64,000 nt of DNA from Salticus scenicus. Lineage: Eukaryota > Arthropoda > Arachnida > Araneae > Salticidae. Of the stretch, positions 21,940 through 33,589 are shown one piece after another. The notes below the pieces were generated by a model. It was not told the origin of the DNA and made no database searches. It saw nothing but the letters and a program-made list of their open reading frames with translations. The stretch is taken from contig OZ005655.1 of assembly GCA_963930645.1 (NCBI GenBank), positions 137,749,456 to 137,813,455 on the forward strand, given 5' to 3'. Position 1 is the stretch's first letter; each line of letters starts with the position of its first letter. The position numbers and the translations under genes are program-made.

Positions 21940-23689
21940 TTTTATATTATAAATATAAAAAATATAAAAATATATATAAACAACTACTTAATACCTGTCA
22001 AAATTTGACGGATGTTGTGCAACTAAAAATCTCTTCACGGCATAAAGTTTAAAACACCCTTGTTTTAATAGTAATCGGTTTTAATCTTAATCGGTTTAAA
22101 AACCCCTGCCCAGTTTCCCATATTTGTAAAACCACTTGGACATAATTCAAAATATTAACTTATTGTATTCTAAAAATAAATTGCAAATCGGAATAAAGTT
22201 AAAATTTGTTTTTACTGGAATAGTATTATAACACTTTATTCTATCAAAATAGTATATTTCAAAAAAAGTATACAGTTAAATGAATTTTATACTTTAGCAA
22301 ATTAATTTGCTCATTAAATTTTCAATAATAAATTATACTATGTAAATTTTTATACTATGTAAATTTCTTATATAACACTCAGAAATTGAAGCTATATGTA
22401 AAAACTGCAAAAAAATCTAAAGTCTCTGATGCATGTACATCCTAATTATTAGAAAAATTAATGTCTCAGTTTTCTTATCCACAGTAATGTATCATTTTTA
22501 TTATAATAAATATTGTAAAGAAAATAATTAAGTGCACCACATGGTAAAAATTAAGTTTTTCAAACAAGGAGGAAAAATTTGAGTGCTTTTAATTTATTTT
22601 CTATTAATTTTTAAAGTTAACGATAATTGAACATTTCAGTTATTTATTTTCGCGAGAAAGAGTGTAATTATCATGAATTTCATTAACAGATTGAATTCTA
22701 AAGATTTTTTTTCGTATTTATGTTATTTAATATGTGTGGGGTGCGCTGACACCCCATGCCCGTCCTCACGTTACGTTTAACGGCGCCCGTTCTGCCGGGT
22801 TAATGTCGTCTGCTTGATCTATCATCTTTATTCTGCATAAAAAGAAAGGAATATTTCCGTTCCCAATTGGTTCAAAATTTTCTCGCGCATGCCCAGATCG
22901 GACGATTTTGGTCTTACAGAATATAATTTGTTTTTTAATATTATAGATTACTTTTTTTTTTTTTTCAATTGTATGCATAATTGCAAATATGAAAAAAGGC
23001 ATATTTTTCATTTCTAAATTTGTATTTCTTTGGTATATCATGATAGTAAGAAAATTTAGCTAAATTCAGTTTATACAAGAGATTTCCTTTAATAATTTTA
23101 AATAAATGATATAGAAATTACTGCAAACTGCAAATATTTCAGTTTTGAATGTTGCGTATCCTCTTTTTTCACGAAATAATCAGAAAGACTTATGCAATTA
23201 CATAAACGTATTCCTCTAATAGATATTTAAAGAAAAACATAAATTATTTTATATTCATACTTACCAAAACATTATTACCATCCCAAAGTACATCTAAAGT
23301 TAATGGTACCAAGATATGGTCTACTTAACGATGTGAACTAAATACAAAGTTTCTTATCAAAGTTCTTCGAAAGTATTCCAATGCTTAGGAATCACTTTAT
23401 GGTTTATGCCTTACCCTAAGGATTCTTCTTTAGATAACAAAGAATGGTTATTAGGTACTTCAGGAAAGGAAAATTATTATAGCTTCGTTTTATGAACTAT
23501 TCATTATGGTATATTTAAATAGAGTAACAATACTTTTTTTTTTTTTTTTTTTTTTTAATAATAAGACACATTCTTCGCTAAATATTTGAATGTATAATGC
23601 TTAAAAATTTCAATTTGGAAACAGTAGAAAATGAGTATTAGTTAATATAGTTTTCATTTTAGTATTTAATTTTTCAGCATTTTTCCTTT
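21940..23689. other. AT-rich interval, nothing recognised
   Basis: Only a GC-richer patch at 22735-22915, with a small GGGGTG/CACCCC hairpin near 22738, and a T-rich tract near 23535 stand out. No supported gene or mobile element. Confidence 0.4.
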
Positions 23690-23996
23690 TGGAATCTTTC
23701 GAATTCAGACGTTTTGTCAAACATACCGAAAAATCTTTTTAGGAATAACTTGAATGTTCGGGAGCGCAAAAAACATTTTATACTACATATATTTCAGCGA
23801 AATTTTGTTCTAAAGAAAAAAAAAAATGGGACCAGTAAAAATTAAACAAAAATTAAAATGTTTTGGATCGCCCTGTAAAAAATAATGCATGAAATGCTCT
23901 TTGGTTGTAGCATGTGATTATGAAGTTTTTTCTTATATATACACATTTGTATAAGGCTACCACATATGTTCATGGAGATATAACAATTTCTTTAAA

Positions 23997-24027
<31 letters not shown>

Positions 24028-24524
24028 CATTGTTTAAATTATAAAACGTAGGGTATTAGACCCAGTGCGAAGCCATTTTTAGGAAATTCGGCATACTACA
24101 TTAGACAAAGCACACTGCAATAAGAAATTCAAAAACGTTAAATATGTTTTCGAATATGCGCATTTTTACTAACTAATTTTTTACTTCGCATGCGTAAGTT
24201 ATATATATTAAAAAAAAAAAAAAAAAAAAACACTTGCGTAAGTTAATATCCCAAAACGTGCAGTTACTTATATGAAAACACTAAACAACTATCGTGTAAA
24301 TTTAAAAATGTTGGGAGAGATAGAATGAACAGAATTTCAACTTCTCTCTCTATCAGCGAACGCTGTATTATTCTTCGACCACGTTTCATGAAACCATGGA
24401 AGCCTCTGCGCAAGCGATAATTCAACGTCCATTGTTAAATTAGGGGTGACAGTCATCCGGCTCATAGAAAATGAATGATAACAGAGCGCGAATTATGGGA
24501 TGTTTTGCAAATCACTTCATTTAA

Positions 24525-24655
24525 AAATGTTGGGATCCCTCCCAACAAAATGTGGCATCCCTCAAATGGCATGCCTCTTTTTCACCATGTGGCATCCCTC
24601 ATGTGGCATCCTCTTTCATCCCTCAAAATGTGGGCATCCCTCCAACATTTTGGAC
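24525..24655 (+). repeat. Degenerate minisatellite
   Basis: In the loop of the foldback, 'catccctc' recurs at least five times with 'aatgtggcatccctc' type spacers (24531-24645). Confidence 0.6.
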
Positions 24656-24812
24656 GCGTCATCGCTGGTAGTTTTAGGAAACGTGGCTGCACTGTGCCAT
24701 TCATTGAATCAAAATAAAAATGTGAGTTAAACCATTTATAGTTTAGCAAAACCCCTTATAGTTACAATATAATTATTTTGAGAGAAACTGAATATCAATT
24801 CATTCTATTACC

Positions 24813-24847
<35 letters not shown>

Positions 24848-25072
24848 GTAATAATTTTTTGCGGTTTTCATACAAGTAGTTCAATACCTTTGATATTAAA
24901 TTATACAAATGACATTTCGTTAAAACATTTGCATGCGTAGTTAAAAATTATTTAGCAAAAATGCTCACATTTTATAAGATATTTAGCATTTTTGAATTCT
25001 GATTGCAGCATGTTATACGTCTAATGTAGCATGTCAAGCTTCCGAAAAATGTCTTTGCGCTGTGTCTAATAG

Positions 25073-25274
25073 CATACTTGCCAACATACTAATTAATATT
25101 CAGTAGTATTGTTAGCCCCGCCTTCTTTTTCACACCCGTATCGTTTTAGAGTATTTTATTTCTTATTTAATCGTAATTGTATTTGGAGAATACTACTCTA
25201 AAAAGTTACTGGTGTGAGAAAAAGGGCGGGACTAACAACACTACGGAACATTAATTAGGATGTTGGCAAGCATG
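25073..25274. mobile_element. MITE family B copy 2, nested in the foldback arm
   Basis: Ends CATACTTGCCAACATACTAA and its near-inverse, with inner GCCCCGCCTTC / GGGCGGGACTAAC. The other arm of the foldback shows the unoccupied site ('ggtctaatacc' on the matching strand); here GTCTAATA is present on both sides (25064-25071, 25281-25288). Confidence 0.75.
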
Positions 25275-25960
25275 CTAATAGTCTAATAACCTACGTATTA
25301 TAATTTAAAAAGTGGCAATTTTTTGCGATATTTTAAGGAAACAGTTATGTCTCCATGAATATATATGGTAACCTCATAAAAATTTATACATATAATAAAA
25401 GGAAGCCGCATAATCACATGCTACAGCCAAAATGCATTTCAAGCATTGCTTTTTACAGGGTGATCCAAAATATTTTCATTTTTCTTTAATTTTTTTACTG
25501 GCCGCTTTTTACTCTTCGAGGCAAGACTTTTACTCAAATATGAGTGTTATAACATATACTGTATACTCTCAAGGTTTCAAGATACTCCATGAAGAATTTT
25601 TCTAGATATTTGACAAAACGTCTAAAATCAAAAAAGGTCCAAATACTTATCGATAGATAGTGTATCAACATTTCAGTAACATTTATAATATTGCACATAA
25701 TTCCTTCTGATTAAAAAGTAAAAAAAAAAAAGAAAGAAAGAAAGAAAGAAAATATAAAACATATATAATTCAAACAGTTGTCTATTTTTACTTTCTTTAT
25801 AGATTCAGTTCACATCAAATATAAATTTCATTATTGTCAATGCGCTAAAATGGTAAATTGAACAATAATATGTGTAATATGTCTAACAAGAAGAGCTTGT
25901 GGCAGTAAATTCCTAATTAAACGGCACATTGTAGGAAAAAAAGCTGACAAATGTATAAAA

Positions 25961-26126
25961 TTAAAATAACGCCCTGGTTTTCAGGTTTATTTATTTATTT
26001 ATTTTATTTATTTATTTATTTATTTATTTTTCACAGAAAAAAATTAAAATAACGCCCTGGTTTTCAGGTTTATTTATTTATTTATTTTATTTATTTATTT
26101 ATTTATTTATTTTTCACAGAAAAAAA
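25961..26126 (+). repeat. Exact 83-bp tandem duplication
   Basis: The unit starting 'ttaaaataacgccctggttt' (25961) repeats at 26044 with no visible difference, including a (TTTA)n stretch. Either a very recent slippage or an assembly artefact. Confidence 0.8.
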
Positions 26127-26235
26127 TGGTTTAATTTTTTTTTAACTCCTTTTCAATTTTAATCATTTACTGCTAAAATTTTACTACGCGTTATAGTTAT
26201 TTTTAAAATACTTTGTAGTACATTTTCTCATTCAT

Positions 26236-26481
26236 TTCTTCCAGAAACACACCATTGGTGGAGTGATTCTACATTCAAAGCTGGTAGATGGGAAGTGCCG
26301 AATTCGATCCCAAGTCACGGCCATCGACCTAGCCGTTCGGAGATTTTCGTCGTTTTCTCCAAAACTCGCGTTAATACGTACTAGAACCCCTTAGAAAGAA
26401 CCTCCCACGGAAAGCAGTCCACCAATAGGCCTAGGACCCTTGCGTAGTCAATTGACCTTGAAACCTACAGCCAACCAACCA
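26236..26481 (+). mobile_element. tRNA-derived SINE-like element, copy 1
   Basis: Starts with a pol III-like head: TGGTGGAGTGATTCT, then 'aagctggtagatgg', then B-box-like AATTCGATCCC. The body runs 'cacggccatcgacctagccg', 'aaactcgcgttaatacg', 'ctagaacccctta', and ends in 'ccaaccaacc'. A diverged relative lies at 36603-36790 and its duplicate 51311-51497. Confidence 0.6.
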
Positions 26482-26517
26482 TCATTTCTTACTGAATTGC
26501 AATTACATTTCCCTATA

Positions 26518-26730
26518 ATTGTCCCTATAATTATGAACATCTAAAAACGTGGAGAAAAAAATATTTTGCATTATTTTTTATTAATTTTGTTTCATATTAA
26601 AAAAATTATAGCAGTTTTGGTTTTCAGAATACTAGATATATTAAGTGCACTTAGTATAATCTTGTTCATAATTATTTTTACATTAGTTATTTCAAAGTAT
26701 GAAGTGTCCTTATAAATATGAGAAGGAGTG
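26518..26730 (-). mobile_element. 5' end fragment of the Tc1 family of 12521-14091
   Basis: Reverse complement of about 12521-12740, ending exactly at TATGAGAAGGAGTG. The second end and the transposase are missing. Confidence 0.8.
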
Positions 26731-26743
26731 TGCATATATATAA

Positions 26744-26945
26744 CAGAGACTCCAACATCCTAATAAATATTCCGTAGTGTTGTTAGTCACGCCCTTTTTT
26801 ACACATAAGTAAATTTTTAGAGTAATAATCTCCAAATTCAGTTACGATTAAATAAGAAGAAAAATACTGTAAAATGATACTGGTGTGAAAAAAAAGGTGG
26901 GGCTAACAATACTACGGAATATTAATTAGTATGTTGGAGTCTCTG
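26744..26945. mobile_element. MITE family B copy 3
   Basis: 202 bp, CAGAGACTCCAACATCCTAA to its near-inverse, with 6-bp direct repeats ATATAA at 26738-26743 and 26946-26951. Inner blocks GTAGTGTTGTTAG and CTAACAATACTAC. Confidence 0.8.
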
Positions 26946-26951
26946 ATATAA

Positions 26952-27950
26952 GGCTGCCACAGGCGACATTTTTTATATTCTTTTTGTGCCAATGTTTCCA
27001 AAAAGTAAAATTTAAAATATATTTTCGTAAATCTGAATTTTACGTGCATAAATTCATTATAAATTTTATGGTGTGGAAACAGTGGTACGAAAGTAATAAA
27101 AGCGGTCGTCTGTGATAGCCCTGTATATATATATTATTATACGGTCACTATAATTAAAAATCTCGATGTTTTTACTTTTTATTTCAAAGTAAATATACTA
27201 TTTCAGCCATAACCAATAACCCATATAACAATATACAATGAAATAAAAGAAACAATTCATTTGTAATTTTTTTTAATTGTCCTTTTTCATAGTAAACAAA
27301 AATTTAAATTTTAAATAAAATGCGTTTTTACGGTCTCGGATTTTTTTGTTTTCCCCTATAAAGAGTCTTAGAAAAATAAATTTGATTTATGAGAGAAGAA
27401 AGTTTTCGAAATTCATTACAAAGAATTCTAGATAGAGCAATTTATATTGCTTTTATATTGCTTGCAAAGCTGTAGTTATAATAATACGTCTCTCTATTTT
27501 CAATATGCTGTATGTGAATGCAAGTGGATTTAATTTCAAAAGACATTTTTTCCTTAAAACTTTTCTTCACAATAAATTTTGTTTAAGAAATATTTAGAAA
27601 AATTGCATGAAAATTTAAAATTTCGTATTATCTGGAATGATTGATGGGATGTAGTTTTAAATAAATGAAAAAAATCATAAAAGTTTGATAAAAGTTTCCT
27701 GCATTTTCTAAGAAGTATGTTATAAAATCAAAAATGTTATTACCTGATTTGTCATTCAAAATAATACTGATAAAAAATATAACGCGAAAGTATTTACAGT
27801 TATTACTTTACGAAAATATACGATTTGACATTGTGAAATTGAAATAAATATTGGATTTCAAAAATCAACTGTTTTAAACAGTGATATCAATTTTGTGAAT
27901 GCACTTTTATGTGGAATATCAGGGATATTTGACGTTGTTTTCTTCTACAG
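26952..27950. other. AT-rich interval, nothing recognised
   Basis: No terminal repeats or coding signature. Its right edge is a pyrimidine-rich stretch ending in CTTCTACAG that precedes the exon-like segment. Confidence 0.4.
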
Positions 27951-28081
27951 TGGAGTTAGAGCGTTATCATTTTACTAATGGGGAGTGTTCGTATACGCAT
28001 ACATGCCCAATCCAATAAAAATGGAGCTTGTTTGGAAGCATCACGAAGGAAAAAATCTATGTTTCGTCATTTCTTTAACTG
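27951..28081 (+). other. Exon-like segment with consensus splice sites
   Basis: 131 bp bounded by TTTTCTTCTACAG on the left and AACTG|GTGAGT on the right, both close to animal splice consensus. One frame reads cleanly with several Cys (ERYHFTNGECSYTHTC) and meets TAA at about 28014-28016. From about 28013 the next frame reads on to the donor (NKNGACLEASRRKK). If coding, it is broken by one base. No partner exon was identified; it may be a host gene relic or chance. Confidence 0.3.
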
Positions 28082-28449
28082 GTGAGTTAATTTTTTTGCA
28101 TTATCCTTCTTCTTCTTCTTTTCTTTTTTTTTTTTTTTTTTTTTTTGTACAGTGATTCTCTAGATCAAATTCAGTCGCTGCTTATGGCGGTTTTCGAAAC
28201 TCTAGTTAACTCTTGTTTCATGTATATTTCCTAAAATTTTGTTTTGGATATCTGGTATCCGTCTTATGTTGTTTATCCCTGTAAGGCTAGTTCGCATAAT
28301 TAGGTAAGGGGTCAGTTAGCATAGCTGTAAAATTGTTATGGCAAAGCTTGGTTTTCTTTAATAATAGTCAAAAGCTAAAATAAATCTTACTATCAGGAAC
28401 AATCTTTCACCCCAACCCCTCACCAACCCTAACAGCACATCTTCTCCTC

Positions 28450-28505
28450 AAGACATCTTCAAGATGTCTTCAGGATGAAAAACATCTCGGAAGCATCCTG
28501 AAGAC
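28450..28505. repeat. Nested short inverted repeats
   Basis: AAGACATCTT-c-AAGATGTCTT (28450-28470) is a perfect palindrome; its right part GTCTTCAGGATG also pairs with CATCCTGAAGAC (28494-28505). Confidence 0.7.
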
Positions 28506-28996
28506 GTAATGTGGATGTTGCTAAAACAGAAGGTGGTAAGATTTTTAGCCGCAATACCAATACAGCCAGTTCCTTAGAAAAACTGATAAAACTGATGGCA
28601 ATGAGATTCGTATGTTCACCAAAGTCAATAAAGAGAGAACATGGATATACACAGACGAAAACGATTAACTTTGTACGACCAAAGTAAAATTGTGCAAAAA
28701 TTTAACCGACCTTCTCCCTATCACTATATTTAAAGGAAATTTCGTAAAACATTTATCACTATGTTAAATCACTTAAAAAAAAAAAAAAAAAAAAAAAAAG
28801 AAAAAAAAATCATTGAATTTGCTTTAAAACTCGCTTTGAGTTCACGCTGCCTTCGGCAACATCTTTTCTGACTATGCTAAATCAGTTCCGAGATCCGAGT
28901 GCCCACTGCTCGTATTTGTGACTTAACCTGCCATTTTAATTTTGTTGTTAACTGGACGATAAGAAATGCTGATATTATTCAAGAATTACATTGTTT

Positions 28997-29140
28997 GGAC
29001 AAACAGATTTATTCTGTAACAACATATGGCAGCATCAGACAATCTTTCAGCTGAAAAAAATTCAATAAACAAAACAGATTCATTCTGTAACAACATGTGG
29101 CAGCACCAGACAGTCTTTCAGTTGAAAAATTTTTAATAAA
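28997..29140 (+). repeat. Two-unit tandem repeat, about 73 bp
   Basis: 'cagatttattctgtaacaac' at 28997 recurs at 29070 as 'cagattcattctgtaacaac', each followed by 'atgtggcagca.cagac' and 'ctttcag'. Confidence 0.75.
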
Positions 29141-29374
29141 CAAAGCTAATGAGAAATTCGAAAATTGGGCTTCAAAATGCTTCAGAAGAGGTCAAAATGG
29201 AACTCCATGCAAAATTTTGTAACTTTGAAATCAACCACTCGTAAAAAAGTTAACTTTTTTTTGTCTCTTTTTCATCATATTTACGGTTTAGAATATTGTG
29301 AGATCACTGAAATGTTTTATTTTATCAATTAGTATATTTTTATTAATTATCTGCAAAAAGTAATACAATGGCAC

Positions 29375-29445
29375 TTGAAGGAACGAACCTACGACCTTCC
29401 TGTTATTAGCTTCACGCTCTAGGCAAATGAGCTAATAGACCATGA
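29375..29445 (-). tRNA. tRNA-Ile(AAU)-like pseudogene or SINE head
   Basis: The minus strand reads TATTAGCTCATTTGCCTAGAGCG, then GCTAATAAC with AAT in anticodon position, then GAAGGTC and GGTTCGTTCC. This is the order of animal tRNA-Ile: D arm, anticodon loop, variable region, T loop. Acceptor, anticodon and T stems are badly mismatched, so it is not expected to be functional. Confidence 0.5.
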
Positions 29446-29449
29446 AAAG

Positions 29450-30079
29450 GGTTCCTTTTTTACGTTTCTATTTCAAAAGAGGCTCATGTCAGAAATTTAT
29501 AGATTTTAATTAATTTTTAAAAACTTATCAAACTTTCGGAAATCAGGCTTCGAGGTACATCATGAGAGTTCAATACGGATCTTCATGCAAAATTCTGTAG
29601 CTCTGTGATCATCCGTTTGCCTATAAAGCGAAGGTCATACACGCGCACACATCTTATTTTAGTATATGTAAGGTAAAGCTAGGAGAGATCACGCGGTAGG
29701 AAATATTACGCGCATAGGGGGTCGGCGGGGAATAGTAGACTAGGTGAGTTGCGATTTCAGGTGGTTTTATAACATCAATAGTGAAGTACCGACTTGAATG
29801 TGCATATTGATTACTTCAAAAATCTAATAAAAAACGTGGTTATTTTGGACCGTTTCCAAAACTGAATGCTTGCATTTTCATAACCCTTCGTAGGAATTTC
29901 TACACAATGGTAGGAGTATAAATATTTTTAATTTAAACAATTTCTCATATGCTATTAATCTAGACTAAGGATATAAGCACCGCGATTTTCTCTAAAAGCG
30001 AATAATTATTTAATAAAAACTGTGCAATCTCTCCAACCAAAATTGGAGATTGCACTTTTACTTTTTAGAAGAGATTGCG

Positions 30080-30112
<33 letters not shown>
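29450..30112. other. AT-rich interval with one hairpin and a T31 tract
   Basis: An inverted repeat at 30022-30055 (gtgcaatctctccaa / ttggagattgcac, one bulge) and a T31 run at about 30084-30114. Otherwise nothing supported. Confidence 0.5.
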
Positions 30113-30116
<4 letters not shown>

Positions 30117-30431
30117 TCTATACTAATAGAAATTTCACTGCTTATTGGTAATAACAAAACAATGAGGATGAGTTTGCTGAATGTCTGAAATTGTACCAGA
30201 AAATAATTTCGAGAAGTGACTAGGTTAGTTCAATCCATTTGAGACGGCGCATCTTTTTGGAAACTGTCGCCTGAATAGGAAATTGAACATTATTCAGGAG
30301 TGGCACGATCGACAAAAGCCACACCTCTGGTTAGATTTACCTCTTGAATGCTAATGTTAACCTATGAGAAATTCATCGCAAAGTATTTAAATGTTATTAT
30401 ATATCTGTTTAGTTTTACAATAATTTCAAGT

Positions 30432-30550
30432 ATGAGGCTCAAGTTTTGTACAGCTGTCGGCTGCATAAATAGAAGCAATAAAACTAAATCTGTGCAAAAA
30501 ATATCAGCCTACTCAAACTTCTTTTTAAAGGCTGTAATCGTCGAAATTTA
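30432..30550 (+). pseudogene. Possible THAP-type zinc finger start
   Basis: ATG at 30432 begins a frame with KFCTAVGCINRSNKTK, resembling the N-terminal C-x(2-4)-C and basic run of THAP DNA-binding domains found in P-element-like transposases and host proteins. Only about 40 codons remain before a stop, and the later C-x2-H and AVPTIF box are not seen. Weak resemblance; could be chance. Confidence 0.25.
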
Positions 30551-30617
30551 AATATAATAAAACAAAATAAATAAATATAAAGGATTTTAAAGTTGAAACG
30601 AGAAGATTTGAAATCGA

Positions 30618-31126
30618 CATACTTGCCAATATCCTAATTAATATTCTGTGGTTAATGAATGTCTCTATATTAGATATGTTATCTCATTCCGTAGTATTGT
30701 TAGCCCCGCCTTTTTATCACGCCAGTATTTGTTCAGAGTATTTTTCTTCTTGTTTAATAGTAATTCAATTTGTAAAATATTACTCTTTAAATTTATTGGC
30801 GTGAAAAAGAGGACGGGACTAACAGCTCTACGGAATATTAACACGTTCGCGACCGCATGTTTTTGTCTTTTTGACAGTAAGGTCCGCCTGTGGGCGTTAT
30901 TCTCCCAAGTTACAATATTTTAGAACAAAATTTTCTATATTCAGATTCTATAATCAAAGTATTTATATCCATAGTATATTGGTTGTACAAATATTGTGCA
31001 AATTTTGAAGAAATAAATGACATACAAATTGCAAAAGAAACACTCACTGGTGGAGTTACAGATTTTCAAATGACGTGGATCTACGTCAGTGGTAGCGAGT
31101 GTGTTAATTAGAAGGTTGGCAGGTAT
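30618..31126. mobile_element. MITE family B copy 4, interrupted
   Basis: Ends CATACTTGCCAATATCCTAA and 'ggttggcaggtat'. Two foreign pieces lie inside: about 40 bp near 30653-30692 and the TTAA-flanked element 30842-31103. Confidence 0.75.
30842..31103. mobile_element. piggyBac-like MITE nested in MITE B
   Basis: 262 bp, CACGTTCGCGACC to GGTAGCGAGTGTG, with TTAA at 30838-30841 and 31104-31107. The interrupted MITE B shows a single TTAA in its other copies (ATTAATTAGGATG). TTAA target choice is diagnostic of piggyBac-type transposition. The 3' half resembles 33590-33679. No transposase. Confidence 0.75.
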
Positions 31127-31265
31127 TAACCAAGAGTGAAACTTAGTTTTTGAGTTTTGAACATTTTTGTGCTGAAGACTTTGAGGGAAAAAAATTAATA
31201 AATATTGTATTGTGAGCGGATTCTGGGATTAAAAGTGAGCGGGACTAGCCATATATTATTTTACA

Positions 31266-31460
31266 ATACTTGCCAACCATCTCATTAATATCTGTACAAT
31301 TGTTAAACAAAAAAACGCCCCTTTTCTCACACCACTATATTTTTAGAGTTATTCTCTCCAAATTTTGTTACGATTAAATAAGACTAAAAATTATTGGTGT
31401 GATAAAAAGGGCGGGTACTAAAAATTGTATGGTTCATAATGAGATGGTAGGAAAGTATGT
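31266..31460. mobile_element. MITE family B, diverged copy 5
   Basis: Ends 'aatacttgccaaccatctca' and its near-inverse 'tgagatggtaggaaagtatg', inner CGCCCCTTTTCTCACACCA / TGGTGTGATAAAAAGGGCGG. Confidence 0.65.
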
Positions 31461-32100
31461 TACACAAATGGTGTGCTAAAATTTTTTCTCTTGAAAATGC
31501 ATTGCACACGCGGTGTTCAATGCGTTTCAAACAGGTTCACTCGTGACCGGTGGTTGCATGATAACTTCACTATGTACAGTCAGCCAAAGAAAAAACGCCA
31601 CCCCCCCCCCCCACCACCACCTAATTTCGCCGTAAATTATCGCAGAAACATGTGGTTGGTACCAATCGATTTGTAATAACGTTTAGTTTATAATGATAAA
31701 GTTATATTTTGCTTAAGGGGTCGTCTACATATTAAAACTGGCATCAACTTCATTTTTTTCAATGGTAACCCCCATATTTTATAACTTATTTGAATTCTTT
31801 GGACAAAATCATCGCGGAAAATGGTATAGTTTATATACTTTGCTCAATTCTTCACAGAGTTATAAGCTGTCAAAGTTTGAGGATGCTAATGTTAAATGAA
31901 TGTGACAAACATTAATTCATATCTTCCAAAATAATTATGATATTCAAATTCTGTTTTTTTTATATGATAGAATGAAGTGACCCAAACATATTCCATGCAT
32001 ATTTTTGATAAAAAAATATTTTTTGAAATATGAAAATTATTAATAATTTCATATTTGAAAAAATTATGAATTATGACCTATGTTAATTTTTGCATAAATA

Positions 32101-32239
32101 CAGGGTTGGAACACGGGCGCAGAATTCATACCACTATCAATGTAAGAAAATTTTCTACCTCTTAAATCAACGATATTATAGGTAGATAAATTTCTTCTAC
32201 AGATTCCGGTATGAATACTGCGCCCGTGCTCCATCCCTG
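32101..32239. mobile_element. 139-bp hAT-like MITE (CAGGG ends)
   Basis: Ends CAGGGTTGGAACACGGGCGC and GCGCCCGTGCTCCATCCCTG. The direct repeats TAAATA at 32095-32100 and 32240-32245 are shorter than the usual 8 bp, so superfamily is tentative. Confidence 0.65.
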
Positions 32240-33204
32240 TAAATAGAATGGGCATCATCAAAAACGTGGGTTTCCAAATTTACAACTCGTTCTTAACATT
32301 ATTTTTTGAGTTACAGTGATATTTTATTTTTTAGTGTTGTTAGGGGGCCGTCACTTATAATAATTTGTATCCTTTGTGAGTAAATATCTGTATATATTTT
32401 GACGAAAAACTATTTTAATTTACCTTAATGTTATTCTAATTGTTTTCTAAGCAAAATTTCGATGTTTATGATACAAATTGGATCATTTTTATCAAATTAT
32501 CGCATCGCAAGTGAGAGATTGTGAAAAAATTTCCAAAAGAAATGAAGCCCCGCCTCTATATTGCGGAAACATTAGTAAAAAAACTAGTTTCTGTATTCGT
32601 ATATGATTCTATATGTGACGCTGGTATGCATAAATGTCAATGACATTTACTACATCGAATGCTGAAGACAAAATTTAAATGATTTAATTGGAAGTATGTA
32701 AAATAATTTTGTTTTATAATGTAAAGTTGTAGAAAAACTGTGTAAAGGCGTGGCTTCCGTCGCAAAGAGGTTTATACTCGATTCTGAAATGTTAAGTCTT
32801 TCTTCTTAAATATTACATAACGTTTCCCAGTTTCTCACTGCTAAAATTCTATTTTGTCCCTTTTGTCTTTTGATTTTAACTTGAATATTCTACGATTCGT
32901 ACACCTCAAGTTAAGTATCATGACTGTAAAAAAACGCAGTAAGACGAGGACTATTATTTTAAAAAAAGAGCAATGCGCTGTGAACAATACTTTTTTTTTT
33001 TTTTCCTTTTTTTTTAATTAATATAATTGACTTTTATTAATTTTTATCAGATATTTTAAAACAAATTTCCTGTTTTAATCCTGTCGTGACATTTTCGCAT
33101 TCGATTACTCTACCGTTTATGCTATTTAAATTTTATCGCATGACGTAACATAATAAAATATAAAATTTTTATTAAATGTTTTTTTAATACTGAATAATAA
33201 AGTG

Positions 33205-33242
<38 letters not shown>

Positions 33243-33589
33243 TAATATCTATTATTGAAACAAAGCGCAATATTATTTATTTTCTATTATTCTAATCACG
33301 GCGTAAAACTGGCGTCACATTTATCACGGAAAAAGAATTTAAAACAAAGTAACATGTCTTATTACCTTTAAAGATATAGATTTTACGCATTTAAAATTAA
33401 GAATTCAAGTACAGTAGACGACTGCAGAACGGGGAATACTCGTTCTAGGCAATAGGAAACCGTTTTTTCTATATCCATACTTCTTTTCATATGGATATAC
33501 ATAATAATTATACTCTTTCTAGTGAAAGTATTTGTATTCATACTATTTTGTTTATTTATATATGGATATAAGGAATATTCTTAAGAAAT

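Larger units (their letters stand above)
23690..25640. mobile_element. Large foldback element (arms about 530 bp)
   Basis: Left arm (about 23690-24220) and right arm (about 24900-25640) are inverted copies. Shared blocks include 'gacgttttgtcaaa', 'ttttggatcgccctgtaaaa', 'gtagcatgtgattatg', 'taaattataa.acgtagg' and 'catgctacattagac' on the matching strand. The right arm is longer because a family B MITE sits in it. The loop (24221-24900) has no transposase. Arms are roughly 75-80% alike by eye. Superfamily unassigned. Confidence 0.7.
30113..31574 (+). repeat. Paralogous old sequence G, copy 2 (left part)
   Basis: Matches 20014-21000 in block order, with more internal sequence. It is interrupted by family B MITEs (30618-31126, 31266-31460) and resumes at 31461-31574, where the 2993-bp Tc1-like element splits it. 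It continues from 34572. Confidence 0.55.

Noticed and set aside
24230..24900. Transposase gene in the loop of the foldback element
   Set aside because: No DDE or other transposase motif in any frame; the longest frames cover a minisatellite.
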